Shown: positions 1 through 10,197 of the stretch, in pieces | How positions within the stretch are numbered: position 1 is the stretch's first letter | Layout of the letters: every line of letters starts with the position of its first letter | Source: Pseudobdellovibrionaceae bacterium | Lineage (GTDB): Bacteria; Bdellovibrionota; Bdellovibrionia; Bdellovibrionales; JAMPXM01 | DNA: 35,698 bases | Reading direction: 5' to 3' | Assembly: GCA_021463345.1 (NCBI GenBank) | Contig: JAJTYM010000036.1 | Location: forward strand, 1-35,698 | Translations under genes and position numbers: made by a program | The notes under the pieces: generated by a model | Told to the model about the DNA's origin: nothing | Database searches by the model: none | Seen by the model: only the letters and a program-made list of their open reading frames with translations

Positions 1-2
1 AA

Positions 3-188
3 GATTGGTATGATGGTTCCAATCTCCCCGGTGGGGCGGATCCCGTGGGCCCGACATCGGGCTCTTCCCCTTCCGCATGGCTCGGGGCGGTAGCTGGCTT
101 CACGATGCTCTCGCTCTGCGCTCCGCTTTCCGCCGCCACACCGTTGGGCATGTGGCTTACACGAGCAATACGGGTTCCCGAATTATGA
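3..188 (+). CDS. possible C-terminal end of an upstream gene (partial)
   Basis: An open frame enters from the left edge and stops at TGA 186-188, giving 61 residues. It has a polar start and then a hydrophobic stretch with Gly, Ala, Leu and Met (about residues 26-52) followed by a short basic tail, as at the end of a membrane protein. I do not recognise a family. The opposite strand is also open from an ATG at 151 to the window edge and would encode a Pro/Ala/Glu-rich, disordered-looking peptide, so the strand is not settled. Confidence 0.25.
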   Translation, partial: DWYDGSNLPGGADPVGPTSGSSPSAWLGAVAGFTMLSLCAPLSAATPLGMWLTRAIRVPEL

Positions 189-300
189 GGACGGTCGAAT
201 GAATGGTTCGACCATCGTGGGCGGGCCGTCGTCCTTTGTCCAAAAGAAGTCCAGGCGTCGAGCGCTTGCGCCGCGTCCGGTTCCGGCGACACGCGATCTC

Positions 301-358
301 CCGCCGCGAACTGGCAAGCACGGAGCCAACGGGCGCCGCGCTTGCCAGTTCGCGGCGG
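301..358. repeat. 19-bp perfect inverted repeat (hairpin) before the AP endonuclease gene
   Basis: Arm CCGCCGCGAACTGGCAAGC at 301-319 is the exact reverse complement of 340-358, with a 20-base loop at 320-339. The right arm ends 18 bases before the ATG at 377. It could be a terminator for the gene to the left, a stable 5' leader structure, or a REP-like extragenic palindrome. Only a weak T-containing tract follows (about 359-371), so a classical terminator is not certain. Confidence 0.8.
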
Positions 359-376
359 ATTCATTACCTTTCCCCC

Positions 377-1141
377 ATGAAGCTCGCCACCTGGAACGTC
401 AATGGCCTGCGCTCGGTTTCGGGCAAGGGCTTCCTGAACTGGCTCGAAGGCTCGGGGCTCGACTTCGTTTGCCTGCAGGAGATCAAGGTCAAGCCCGAGC
501 AGCTCGACGAGACGCTTCGCGCGCCAAAAGGTTACCGCGCGTTTTTCTCCCCGGCCGCGCGGCCGGGCTACAGCGGCGTCGCCATCTACGCGAAGAAAGA
601 GCCGCGCGAAGTGCGTTCGGGCATCGGCGTGCCGGAATTCGACGACGAGGGGCGCGTGCTGGAGCTGTCGTACGAGGATTTCGATCTCCTGAGCACGTAT
701 TGGCCCAACAGCCAGCGCGATCATGCGCGCTTGCCCTACAAGCTCAGGTTCTGCGAGGCGATGTTCGAATACCTCGAAGGCAAACGCCGCCGGGGGCGCC
801 ACGTCTTGATCTGCGGCGACTTCAATATCGCTCACAAGGAGATCGATCTCAAAAACCCGAAGAGCAACGCGAAAAACGCCGGCTTCCTGCCGGAGGAGCG
901 GGCGTGGATGGACAAGTTCACCGCCGCCGGCTGGGTCGACGCGTTCCGTGAGTTCGAGAAGGGCCCGGGGCATTACACCTGGTGGAGCTTCCGCCCCGGC
1001 GTGCGTGAGAGGAACATCGGGTGGCGGCTCGATTACTTCTTCACGAACGCCGAACACCGCGACCGCCTCGAGCGGGCCGCGCACGCGTGCGACGTCATGG
1101 GTTCGGATCATTGCCCGGTTTTGCTGACCCTCAAAAGCTGA
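377..1141 (+). CDS. xth: exodeoxyribonuclease III / AP endonuclease (ExoIII family)
   Basis: The 254-residue protein is a class II apurinic/apyrimidinic endonuclease of the ExoIII/ExoA family. It cuts the DNA backbone 5' to abasic sites in base excision repair, in the cytoplasm. The family motifs are visible in order: N-terminal MKLATWNVNGLRS (metal-site Asn), the LQEIK segment with the metal-binding Glu, a central GDFNIAH, RLDYFF, and the C-terminal GSDHCPV with the catalytic Asp-His pair. Length is usual for the family. The start at 377 was chosen because conserved sequence begins there; an upstream GTG-type start in the same frame would add 58 unrelated residues read through the hairpin at 301-358. 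No strong Shine-Dalgarno site is visible. It lies 13 bp ahead of the ABC transporter pair, so co-transcription is possible, but no functional link is obvious. Confidence 0.95.
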   Translation: MKLATWNVNGLRSVSGKGFLNWLEGSGLDFVCLQEIKVKPEQLDETLRAPKGYRAFFSPAARPGYSGVAIYAKKEPREVRSGIGVPEFDDEGRVLELSYEDFDLLSTYWPNSQRDHARLPYKLRFCEAMFEYLEGKRRRGRHVLICGDFNIAHKEIDLKNPKSNAKNAGFLPEERAWMDKFTAAGWVDAFREFEKGPGHYTWWSFRPGVRERNIGWRLDYFFTNAEHRDRLERAAHACDVMGSDHCPVLLTLKS

Positions 1142-1154
1142 GCCGAGGACCCGG

Positions 1155-1790
1155 GTGGACATCCAGATATCAAAAGTGACGGTGAAGGTCGGTCCTGAGC
1201 GGAGAGCCCTGTTCGAAATCCCCGAGTTCAGGATCGAAAGCGGCGCGCAGATCCTCGTAAAGGGGGCGAGCGGCAAGGGGAAGACCACTTTTCTCCACCT
1301 GCTTGCCGGGCTGTTCGTGCCGGATGAGGGCCGGGTCCGCGTCGGCGGCGCTGAGTTGACGGGGATGGGCGAGGAGGAGCGGGCCGCCTTTCGCCGTCGC
1401 CACATCGGCATCGTCTTTCAGAAACTGAACTTGCTCGAGCACCTCACGGCGCTTGAGAACATCGAACTCTCGCTGCGGGGAAGGCATGACGTCGAAAAGG
1501 CGTCGCACGCCCTCCGTTCCGTGGGGCTCGCGGGCCGGGAGCATGATCGGACGGCGGTCCTGAGCCTCGGGGAGCAGCAGCGGGTGGCCATCGCCCGGGT
1601 GCTCGTCGGCGAAGCGGCCCTGGTTTTCGCCGATGAGCCGACGTCCAGCCTCGACGAAAAAAACGCGCTTGAGGCGGCCGCTCTCCTCGTCCGGGCCTGC
1701 AAGGGCAAAACGCTGGTCGTGGTCAGCCATGATCGGCGGATCGAGACGTGTTTCCCCGAGACGCTGGATTTCGACGGGTTCGCGAAATGA
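1155..1790 (+). CDS. ABC transporter ATP-binding protein (LolD/MacB type)
   Basis: The 211-residue nucleotide-binding subunit begins at GTG. Walker A is GASGKGKTT (residues 37-45), the Q-loop is IVFQKLN (Gln89), the signature is LSLGEQQ (136-142), Walker B is LVFADE (156-161), followed by the D-loop SSLD and switch His192. The signature reads LSLGEQQ rather than LSGGQQQ, a modest variation. By similarity it belongs with the short ATPases of LolCDE/MacB/FtsE-like mechanotransmission transporters, which pair with four-TM FtsX-type permeases. The permease follows directly with an ATGA overlap, which fits a two-gene transporter. A third, periplasmic adaptor component is not present next to it, so the substrate (lipoprotein, lipid, peptide or other) is open. 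Confidence 0.9.
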   Translation: MDIQISKVTVKVGPERRALFEIPEFRIESGAQILVKGASGKGKTTFLHLLAGLFVPDEGRVRVGGAELTGMGEEERAAFRRRHIGIVFQKLNLLEHLTALENIELSLRGRHDVEKASHALRSVGLAGREHDRTAVLSLGEQQRVAIARVLVGEAALVFADEPTSSLDEKNALEAAALLVRACKGKTLVVVSHDRRIETCFPETLDFDGFAK

Positions 1791-3043
1791 CCCCGCTCAA
1801 GCTCGCTCTCCTCAGCCTGTCGAGGCATCGGTTCGCGACCGCCATCACGGTGGCCGCCATCGGGATGTCCGTCGCTTGCGGCGGGATCCTCCTCAGGCTG
1901 CACCGGCTTTCGGAATCGAGGTTCTCGACGATGGGTCACGGCGGGGACGCGATCGTCGGGGCGAAAGCCGGAGGCATCGAGATCCTCCTTGGAAGCCTGA
2001 ACGGCGAGGGGGAATTCCCGGGTTTCCTTCCTTACAAGCTGTTTGAGTCGCTGAGGGCGGAACAAACCGTGACTCACGCCGATGGCGCGGTCACGAGGCC
2101 GTCTTATATCGAGGCCGTCGTTCCGTTCGTTTACTTCGCCAGATACGGCGACTATCGCGTCGTGGGCACCGATGACACCTTCTACCGGCGGGCGAGGCCC
2201 GGAGAGTCCCTGGTTTTGTCGTCCGGGGCCTGGTTTTCGGCTCCTGGCGAGGTGGTCCTGGGCGCGTCGGTGGCCAGGGCGAAGGGCGTTCAGGTCGGAG
2301 ACGCGATCCGCGCCGTTCCGTGGACGGGAGGGCGGCTGGAGTCGCCGGGAATCGACCTGCCGGAAATCGAATTGAGAGTGGTGGGCGTGTTGACGGCCAC
2401 GGGAGGCCAGTGGGATCGCGCCCTGTTCGCGAGCTTCGCGCAAGCCCATCAAGTGTTCGAGAGGCGGTCGGCGTCCATCGCCGAACGATCGATCTGGGGA
2501 CCGCGAGTCCTGCACTATTTCCTGGTCTACTTGCGTCCCGGCGGGTTCGCGCCTCTTGAGGATTTGATCAACAAGAGGACCGTCGGGCAGGCCGTCGGCG
2601 TCGAGGAGCAAAAAGAGCGGCTCAGGGACCTGTCAGGAGTCGGGAAAAGCGTCGGCCTTTTCGTCACGGCGTTCGTCATCCTCTTGGGCGGTTTGGCCGT
2701 GTGCGCGATGCTCGTCACTCGGTTCGAGGGCCTGTCCGTGCAGATCGCCGTTCTCCGGGCCATCGGCTACACGAGGAGAGAACTGTCCAAATGGCTCGTC
2801 TGGGAGGGGTTTCTTCTCGGCGTGATGGGGGTCGCCCTGGGATCGGCGCTCGATTTCGCGGGGTTCCCCGCTTTGCGGTCGCTCCTGGGACCGGCGCTGC
2901 CCCCCTCCGATCCCTTCGCCGGCTCGCTCTTTGACAGCGCGCCGATTTGGGCCGCGGCCGTCGCCGCGACGGTGGCCTCGGTCTTCGTCCCGATCGCGAG
3001 AATGTCGCGCCAGGATGCGCACGATTCGCTCAAGGGTTTGTGA
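1787..3043 (+). CDS. FtsX-family ABC transporter permease
   Basis: The 418-residue inner-membrane permease starts at ATG 1787 inside the stop of the ATPase gene (ATGA overlap), which implies translational coupling. Layout: one N-terminal membrane segment (about residues 15-38), a large periplasmic MacB-PCD-like domain (about 40-280), then three C-terminal membrane segments (about 288-308, 340-358, 387-404). The segment VQIAVLRAIGYTRRELSKW between TM2 and TM3 is the coupling-helix region typical of FtsX/LolC/LolE permeases. It probably works with the upstream ATPase as a homodimer, transmitting ATP-driven motion to the periplasm. The 3' end overlaps the convergent gene at 3030-3377 by 14 bases. 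Confidence 0.88.
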   Translation: MTPLKLALLSLSRHRFATAITVAAIGMSVACGGILLRLHRLSESRFSTMGHGGDAIVGAKAGGIEILLGSLNGEGEFPGFLPYKLFESLRAEQTVTHADGAVTRPSYIEAVVPFVYFARYGDYRVVGTDDTFYRRARPGESLVLSSGAWFSAPGEVVLGASVARAKGVQVGDAIRAVPWTGGRLESPGIDLPEIELRVVGVLTATGGQWDRALFASFAQAHQVFERRSASIAERSIWGPRVLHYFLVYLRPGGFAPLEDLINKRTVGQAVGVEEQKERLRDLSGVGKSVGLFVTAFVILLGGLAVCAMLVTRFEGLSVQIAVLRAIGYTRRELSKWLVWEGFLLGVMGVALGSALDFAGFPALRSLLGPALPPSDPFAGSLFDSAPIWAAAVAATVASVFVPIARMSRQDAHDSLKGL

Positions 3044-3377
3044 CGCCCTCCAAGCGCTCGGCGCTGTCCTGCGCGACGAAGAGATCGCCCCTCACCGTTT
3101 CCGCCGAACGGGCGCAGGCCGCCGGCGCCGCGGCGACGGCCGAGCCGAGGCTGGCCCGCAAAGCCTCGCGGGCCGCGCGCGTTTCGAGCGCGTAAATCTC
3201 CACGCGCAATCGATTCTCCGGGCCCAACAGGGAGGCGGCACGCTCGGCCTCGCGCTCGATCGCCGCGATCCGCTCGGCTTCGGCCGCGGCGAAACGGATG
3301 AGCCGCCCCTCCTGGGCCGCGCACGCGAGAACGCCGCTGAAAGCGAGATTGAGGATGCGCGCGCAGGACCGGTCCAT
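3030..3377 (-). CDS. small exported or lipoprotein-like protein of unknown function
   Basis: 115 residues. A good ribosome-binding site (ACGGAG, about 8 bases ahead of the ATG) supports this as a real gene. The N-terminus MDRSCARILNLAFSGVLAC has basic residues, a hydrophobic core and a cysteine at position 19 in a context (V-L-A-C) that loosely resembles a lipobox. The rest is Ala/Glu/Arg-rich and predicted helical. I do not recognise a family. It faces the permease gene and is divergent from the secreted protein at 3580, about 200 bases away, so the two may share a control region. Confidence 0.55.
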   Translation of the reverse strand: MDRSCARILNLAFSGVLACAAQEGRLIRFAAAEAERIAAIEREAERAASLLGPENRLRVEIYALETRAAREALRASLGSAVAAAPAACARSAETVRGDLFVAQDSAERLEGVTNP

Positions 3378-3579
3378 GGAGCGATCTCCGTGGGACGATC
3401 ATCGGCCCGCGTCACCCGCGCGCCCACCGTTCAAGGTGCTTTTTGTGTGAAGAATTCGGCGCGCTCGCCCCCGTGGTTTTGCCGTCTCGGCGACAAGGAG
3501 CCGCTTCGGTCGTCGGGGCCGGCGAGGGCGGTTATTGTGAGCGGATGGGGAGGGTGGCGGAAACGGGAAGGGGAATCCG

Positions 3580-4023
3580 ATGAAATTCGTTCTGCAGGCT
3601 CTGATCGCGCTCTCGGCTACGGCCGCTCCCCAGGCGCCGCTCGGCGATCCGTTCGGCGGGCCGATCGTGCAGGCGAGCTCGCCGGCCTTCGCGCGTCAGA
3701 TGGCGCTCTGGGAAGACTCGCGGGCCCGCTTGGAACTGGTCGGCCTCGAGCTCGATGCGATCCTTGAAGACCTCGTCGAAATGGAAACCGAATCCGCGCG
3801 TTCCCTTGATCCGCTTCTCGTCGATCTCTATGTGCGCAGGGCCGATCTGGAGGAAATCGTCGCCATCGGCGCCGAAGGGTACCGGCAGGGGTTGATCCGC
3901 TCGAGGGCCGACGCCGAGGACCTACAGTCGATGTTGGACGGGGAGATCCGCACTCTCGAGGAAGCGGTCGAGGCGTTCCGCGGGGCGCTCGACGAGTATC
4001 TGACCGGCGTCATCGAGGTTTAA
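3580..4023 (+). CDS. secreted helical protein of unknown function
   Basis: 147 residues, with an AAGGGGA ribosome-binding site about 6 bases before the ATG. The N-terminus MKFVLQALIALSATAAPQA reads as a short signal peptide with cleavage near residue 16. The mature part is acidic and strongly helical with heptad-like Leu/Ile spacing (about residues 45-140), as in a periplasmic coiled-coil protein. No catalytic motif is seen and no family is recognised. The last 14 bases overlap the convergent DUF502 gene. Confidence 0.65.
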   Translation: MKFVLQALIALSATAAPQAPLGDPFGGPIVQASSPAFARQMALWEDSRARLELVGLELDAILEDLVEMETESARSLDPLLVDLYVRRADLEEIVAIGAEGYRQGLIRSRADAEDLQSMLDGEIRTLEEAVEAFRGALDEYLTGVIEV

Positions 4024-4651
4024 TCGGCGGTTGGGGCGGCCTGGGCGCGCGCGCGCCTTTTTCTGTTTTGATCCAAGCCGTGATCGCGAGCTGCATCGCC
4101 TTCTCGGGCGCGATGTCGACTTCCCGCAACTGCGTTTTCGGGACGAGCACCGTGAAGCCGCCGACGGCGTAGCTGTACGGGATGAAGACCGCCACGTGCC
4201 CCTGCGGCACGGCGCCGGGGCCGAATTCGTCGAACGCCTCCCGGGTCACCAGGCCGAGCACGCGGACGCCGGGGCCAGGCAGCTCCACGAGGACGACGCG
4301 CTTGAGTCCGGAACCCGCGTCCTGCGCGAAGAGGTTCATCACGTCGCGCAGCGGGTTGTAGATCGCCTTGATGAAAGGGACTTTCTGCAGCGAATCCTCC
4401 AGCCAGTTCACGAAGCGCGAGGCGACGTAGTTGTTGACCAGAAGGCCGACGAAGAAGACGAGCAGGAGCGCGAGCGCGACGCCGAAGCCCGGGACGTAGA
4501 ACGCCGCGGGAAGCGCGTCCCTGAGAGGGTCGCCGAAGAGCCCCTCGGCCATGCCGATGACCCATGCGAGCAGGTAGAGGGTGACGGTGATCGGTAGAAG
4601 GGTGAGCAAACCCTTCAGGAAGATGCGGTAGATCGTGTTCACGGAGCACAT
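4010..4651 (-). CDS. DUF502 family inner-membrane protein
   Basis: 213 residues. Two membrane segments near the N-terminus (about residues 11-32 and 54-74) are followed by the family hallmark VPFIKAIYNPLRDVMNLF (about 91-108) and a cytoplasmic beta-rich domain containing GHVAVFIPYSYAVGGF. This matches DUF502 proteins, whose molecular role is not established. ATG 4651 was chosen; a GTG at 4642 is equally near the first TM and neither has a clear ribosome-binding site. The much longer open frame extending to 6151 is only the antisense of the CoA-transferase gene. The gene is divergent from that CoA-transferase across 129 bases that hold a palindrome (4696-4711). Confidence 0.88.
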   Translation of the reverse strand: MCSVNTIYRIFLKGLLTLLPITVTLYLLAWVIGMAEGLFGDPLRDALPAAFYVPGFGVALALLLVFFVGLLVNNYVASRFVNWLEDSLQKVPFIKAIYNPLRDVMNLFAQDAGSGLKRVVLVELPGPGVRVLGLVTREAFDEFGPGAVPQGHVAVFIPYSYAVGGFTVLVPKTQLREVDIAPEKAMQLAITAWIKTEKGARAPRPPQPPIKPR

Positions 4652-4695
4652 CGTAACACGGTTCAGAGTCGGAGCGGGCCCGCCCCGAAGCGGGT

Positions 4696-4711
4696 CGGGA
4701 CCTTGGTCCCG
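4696..4711. repeat. palindrome between the DUF502 and CoA-transferase genes
   Basis: CGGGACC and GGTCCCG are perfect 7-base arms around TT. The site lies between two divergent starts (4651 on the minus strand, 4781 on the plus strand), a position suited to an operator, but no known regulator site is recognised. Confidence 0.4.
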
Positions 4712-4780
4712 GCGGGCGCCCGTCCTTTGAGCGCGTTGACAATCCGCGGGTGGCGCAAGATCGTGAAAGGGCGAGGCCAA

Positions 4781-6034
4781 ATGCCACCCACGGAAGAGAA
4801 CGCCGGTTCCGGACATCCGAACGCCAGACACCCGAGCGAAGGGCGCCCGAAGCCCGGGGCGCTCGCGGGCGTGAGAGTCATCGATCTCTCCCGGGTCCTG
4901 GGCGGGCCGTATTGCACCCAGATCCTCGCCGATCATGGCGCCGACGTGATCAAGATCGAGCCTCCGCAGGGCGATGAGACCCGGGGTTGGGGGCCGCCCT
5001 TCGCGATGGGTTTGAGCGCGTACTTCGCCGGCGCGAACCGCAACAAGCGCTGCATGGCCCTTGACCTCTCGTCGGCCGCGGGCCAGGCCGTTCTCCTCAA
5101 ACTTCTGGGGACGGCCGACGTTCTCGTGGAGAACTTCAAGCCCGGGACCCTGGAAAAATGGAACCTCGGCTACGACGAGGTCTTGGCGCGTTTGTTCCCC
5201 CGCCTGATCCATTGCCGGATCTCGGGGTTCGGCGAGACGGGTCCGCTCGGGACGCTGCCGGGCTATGATGCCGCGGCTCAGGCGTGGACGGGCATCATGA
5301 GCATCAACGGTTCCGAGGGGACAGGCCCGATCCGCATGGGCCTGCCGATCGTGGACCTCGCGGCCGGCCTCAACGCCAGTTTCGGCATCCTGGCGGCGCT
5401 GCACGAGCGTGCGGGTTCTGGGCGCGGGCAGAGCCTCGCGACTTCGCTCTTCGAGACCGGGCTCGCGCTTCTGCACCCGCACGCCGCGAATTTCTTCATG
5501 TCGGGCGCGGACCCGAAACCGACCGGCAGCGCTCATCCGAACATTTCCCCCTACGACCTGTTCCGGACGAAAACCACGCCTTTGTTCCTCGCCGTCGGCA
5601 ACAACGGGCAGTTCGCGAAGCTCTGCGCCCGCCTCGGCGCGCCGGCGCTCGCCGCGGATCCGCGTTTTCTGGAGAACAAAGACCGCGTCGCGCATCGCGC
5701 TGATTTGCGCGCCGAGCTCGAAGCGCGCTTGCGGGACGAGGACGGCGAGCGGCTGGCCGAAGAGCTGTTGAATCTCGGCGTTCCGGCGGGGCCGGTCATC
5801 GGCGTCAAGAGCGCGTTCGCGCAGGAGCAGGCCCGGTCCTTGCGCTCGCGTCTCGATCTCGACGGGGTCGGCCACGTGGCTCCGCCGGTGCGGATGAGCC
5901 GGACGCCGGCCTCCGTCCGCGCCAAGGCCGAGCCGTTCGGAGCGAGCACCCGGGGAGTCTTGGAAGAAGCCGGCTACTCGATCGAGGAAATTCGGGAGTT
6001 GTTCGCCGCCGGGGTCGTCTTCGGAACGCCCTGA
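4781..6034 (+). CDS. CaiB/BaiF family (class III) CoA-transferase
   Basis: 417 residues. Class III CoA-transferases move CoA between carboxylic acids, with a conserved Asp forming the acyl and CoA intermediates. The signature N-terminal block GVRVIDLSRVLGGPYCTQIL is at about residues 30-49, then ADVIKIEPPQGDETRGW; the Asp of GLPIVDLAAGL (Asp192) aligns with the family's catalytic Asp. The start at ATG 4781 follows a GGGCGAGG ribosome-binding site; about 27 polar residues precede the conserved fold, so an internal start cannot be excluded. No neighbouring acyl-CoA dehydrogenase, hydratase or ligase points to a substrate, so I give no specific reaction. Confidence 0.92.
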   Translation: MPPTEENAGSGHPNARHPSEGRPKPGALAGVRVIDLSRVLGGPYCTQILADHGADVIKIEPPQGDETRGWGPPFAMGLSAYFAGANRNKRCMALDLSSAAGQAVLLKLLGTADVLVENFKPGTLEKWNLGYDEVLARLFPRLIHCRISGFGETGPLGTLPGYDAAAQAWTGIMSINGSEGTGPIRMGLPIVDLAAGLNASFGILAALHERAGSGRGQSLATSLFETGLALLHPHAANFFMSGADPKPTGSAHPNISPYDLFRTKTTPLFLAVGNNGQFAKLCARLGAPALAADPRFLENKDRVAHRADLRAELEARLRDEDGERLAEELLNLGVPAGPVIGVKSAFAQEQARSLRSRLDLDGVGHVAPPVRMSRTPASVRAKAEPFGASTRGVLEEAGYSIEEIRELFAAGVVFGTP

Positions 6035-6044
6035 AGCCACAGGA

Positions 6045-6066
6045 TAAAATAAACTTATTTTATCTT
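6045..6066. repeat. AT-rich palindrome, 10-bp perfect arms
   Basis: GATAAAATAA (6045-6054) and TTATTTTATC (6057-6066) are exact reverse complements separated by AC. The site begins 10 bases after the CoA-transferase stop and opens the 298-base intergenic stretch 6035-6332. It is made almost only of A and T in very GC-rich surroundings. It may be an operator or a weak hairpin terminator; no T-run follows. Confidence 0.6.
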
Positions 6067-6178
6067 TATCGCGTGCGTTTGGCGGGGCCGGGATCACGGA
6101 TGTTCCCGCCGATGTCTGTTTTCGGATGATTTTGCATGAAGATTTGTTCACTACCTCCCCTGTCTCGGGTCGGTCGTT

Positions 6179-6201
6179 AAAAATAAAATTTAATTATTTT
6201 T
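6179..6201. repeat. second AT-rich inverted repeat
   Basis: AAAAATAA (6179-6186) pairs with TTATTTTT (6194-6201) around a 7-base AT loop. With the palindrome at 6045 it makes an AT-rich control region about 130-290 bases ahead of the kinase start at 6333. Apart from these two elements I see nothing gene-like in 6035-6332; the kinase ribosome-binding site lies at its right end. Confidence 0.5.
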
Positions 6202-6332
6202 GGAATCCCTCGCGACGCGCCGGCGTCCGTGTAAGTCACTGGAATCGATCGACTCTTCCGTTCCCATGAGGCTGCGGTGTCCTCGCCGGGGGAGGCCGAC
6301 TCGCCGCCGCTGGAGAGAGAGGGAGGATTCCG

Positions 6333-7486
6333 ATGTTTAACTTTCGCAACAATAACCGGACCTGTTTTGCAAATTTCGGCTTGATCGTTACGCTCTGGCG
6401 ATCGCGGGTCGGGCCCGCTTTTTGTCTTTCTTCTTTGGGGCGGCGGCTGAGTATGGGTGAAAAAGCAGTGGGCGGGGGCGCCGTTTCGGCGAAGAGCGCG
6501 AAGAAGAAAAAAAAGAAAGCGCCCGTTCCCGGCCGCCTCCCGTCGTCGAAGGCTCAGCTGCGGGAGCTCAAACGCTCCAACGCCGAGCTCAAGGCCAGAG
6601 CCGAGGAGTTCGATCGCGCGGCGAAGCTCCTCGAGCTCAAGAACCGGGGGATCGAGGCCGCGTCGCGTTCGCTCGAAGGGGAGATCGAGCGGCTTTCGCT
6701 CGTCTCGATGCGCAAATCGGAGTTCCTCGCCAAGATGTCTCACGAGCTGCGCGCGCCGCTCAATAGCCTGCTGATCCTTTCCAAAACGCTGGCCGAGAAC
6801 CGCGAAAAGAACCTGACGGGGGAGCAGGTCAAATACGCTTCGACGGTCAACGCCGCGGGCTGGGACCTGCTCGCGCTCGTCAACGAGATCTTCGACTTCT
6901 CCACGGTCGAAGCCGGGGAAATGCCGGTCAACCCGCGTTTGGTGCGGCTCAAGGATGTGAGCGGCTATTTTGAGCAGGCGTTTCGACCGGTGGCCGAGCA
7001 CAAAGGCCTCGAGTTCCACATGCGCGCGGTCAAGGGCGCGCCCGCGAGCCTGTTCACGGACGAAAACCGGTTGCGTCAGATCCTCAAGAACCTGCTCTGG
7101 AACGCCTTCAAGTTCACCGAACGTGGTTCGATCGAGCTCGAAGTGAGCCTGGCGGGCCGACGGCGGGCGTACGGGGCGGACACGCTCGATAAAGCCGGGA
7201 ACGTGCTCCAGTTCTCGGTGTCCGACACCGGCATCGGTGTCCCGGTCGAGAAGCAAAAACTCATTTTCGAGGCGTTCCAGCAAGCCGCCGGCGCGATGAG
7301 CCGCAAGTTCGGCGGCGCGGGTTTGGGCTTGGCGATCAGCCGCGAGATCGCGCGCCTGCTCGGCGGCGTCATCGATGTGCGGAGCGGGCCCGGCCGCGGG
7401 TCGACGTTCACATTGTATCTGCCGCAGGAATACTCGGGGCCGGCGGCGTTCGGTCCCGGCGATGGACTGGGGAAGGCGGGCACTTG

Positions 7487-7487
<1 letters not shown>
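6333..7487 (+). CDS. soluble sensor histidine kinase
   Basis: 384 residues. Start 6333 has a strong GGGAGGA ribosome-binding site; an internal ATG at 6453 begins nearer recognisable sequence but has a poor site. Layout: an unusual first 40 residues, a lysine run (AKKKKKKAP, about 57-65), a coiled coil (about 70-115), HisKA with the H-box KMSHELRAPLNSL (phosphorylated His137), then HATPase_c with N-box NLLWNAFKFT, G1 DTGIGV and G2 GGAGLGLAIS. There is no TM segment, PAS or GAF domain, so the input is probably a partner protein or DNA/RNA contact through the basic stretch. The TGA overlaps the ATG of the hybrid kinase, implying coupled expression and a joint pathway. Confidence 0.93.
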
Positions 7488-9574
<2,087 letters not shown>

Positions 9575-9648
9575 CCTTTTTTTCCGCAGTTGTTCCCTCT
9601 GGCGAGTTCCGGCTTGCTTTCATATGACGTGATCGCGATATTTCGGGG

Positions 9649-10098
9649 ATGGAGCAAAGACGGACGATTGCTTTAAGGCCGGTCGTGCGCCTCGTGCGCG
9701 CCGTTCATTTCTCGGCCGGGCATAGTTACGCCATGCCGGGAGCCCGTCCGGCGGAGAACGAGGCGGTTTACGGCCCTCTTTTTCAAGACGGGGGCGGCTT
9801 CGGTCACAACTTCAGGCTCGAAGCGCATTTCGAAGGCGGGATCGACCCTGAGACCGGCATGGTCGAAAATCTCGCCGCCATCGACGGTTGGCTCAGGCAA
9901 GTCGTGGCTCTCGTCGACCATCGGTACTTGAACCGCGACGTCGAATTCTTCCGAACCCACCCGCCGACGGCCGAGAACATCGCCCGCTTCTGTTTCGATG
10001 GCGTGCGCGAGCGCATGCGGGGCACGAAAGCCCGCCTCGCCAAAGTTCGCCTTTACGAAGGCGAGGACACTTGGGTCGATTGGCCAGCCGACCCGTGA
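9649..10098 (+). CDS. PTPS/QueD-family protein with altered active site
   Basis: 149 residues, related to 6-pyruvoyl-tetrahydropterin synthase / 6-carboxytetrahydropterin synthase (QueD). Family features: HFSAGHSY (zinc-ligand-type His25), GHNFRLEAHF (His53), MVENL at the GMV-D/N-F position, LVDHRYLN (Asp90-His91), PPTAENIARF (106-114) and LYEGEDTWVDW (Glu137). The usual CxxxHGH block is replaced by LFQDGGGFGH, so the catalytic Cys and the first His of the HxH zinc pair (Phe51) are missing. Normal pterin synthase or QueD chemistry is therefore doubtful. The start is uncertain: ATG 9649 lacks a good site and in-frame GTGs follow at 9684 and nearby. No folate or queuosine gene is adjacent. Confidence 0.82.
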   Translation: MEQRRTIALRPVVRLVRAVHFSAGHSYAMPGARPAENEAVYGPLFQDGGGFGHNFRLEAHFEGGIDPETGMVENLAAIDGWLRQVVALVDHRYLNRDVEFFRTHPPTAENIARFCFDGVRERMRGTKARLAKVRLYEGEDTWVDWPADP

Positions 10099-10106
10099 GC
10101 GGGTTC

Positions 10107-10150
10107 GCTCCTTCTTCGCTGCGCTCTTGGAGCGCGGCGAGCGGAGGAGC
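10107..10150. terminator. GC-rich hairpin between convergent genes
   Basis: CGCTGCGCTC (10117-10126) pairs with GAGCGCGGCG (10130-10139) with one G-T wobble and a TTG loop; outer GCTCC (10107-10111) pairs with GGAGC (10146-10150). It sits between the end of the PTPS-like gene and the end of mgtE, where a two-way terminator is expected. There is no T-run, so the call rests on structure and position. Confidence 0.5.
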
Positions 10151-10197
10151 CCGGAGCGTCCCTCCGGGGAGCGTCCTGGAAGCCGGCCGGTCGGCGG

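Noticed and set aside
6045-6066. Fur box or standard Rho-independent terminator
   Set aside because: The arms recall AT-rich Fur-type text but do not follow its 19-bp pattern, and no T-run follows the hairpin; kept as an unassigned palindrome.
4652-6151. N-terminal extension of the DUF502 frame
   Set aside because: Antisense of the CoA-transferase gene; recognisable DUF502 sequence begins only at about 4651.
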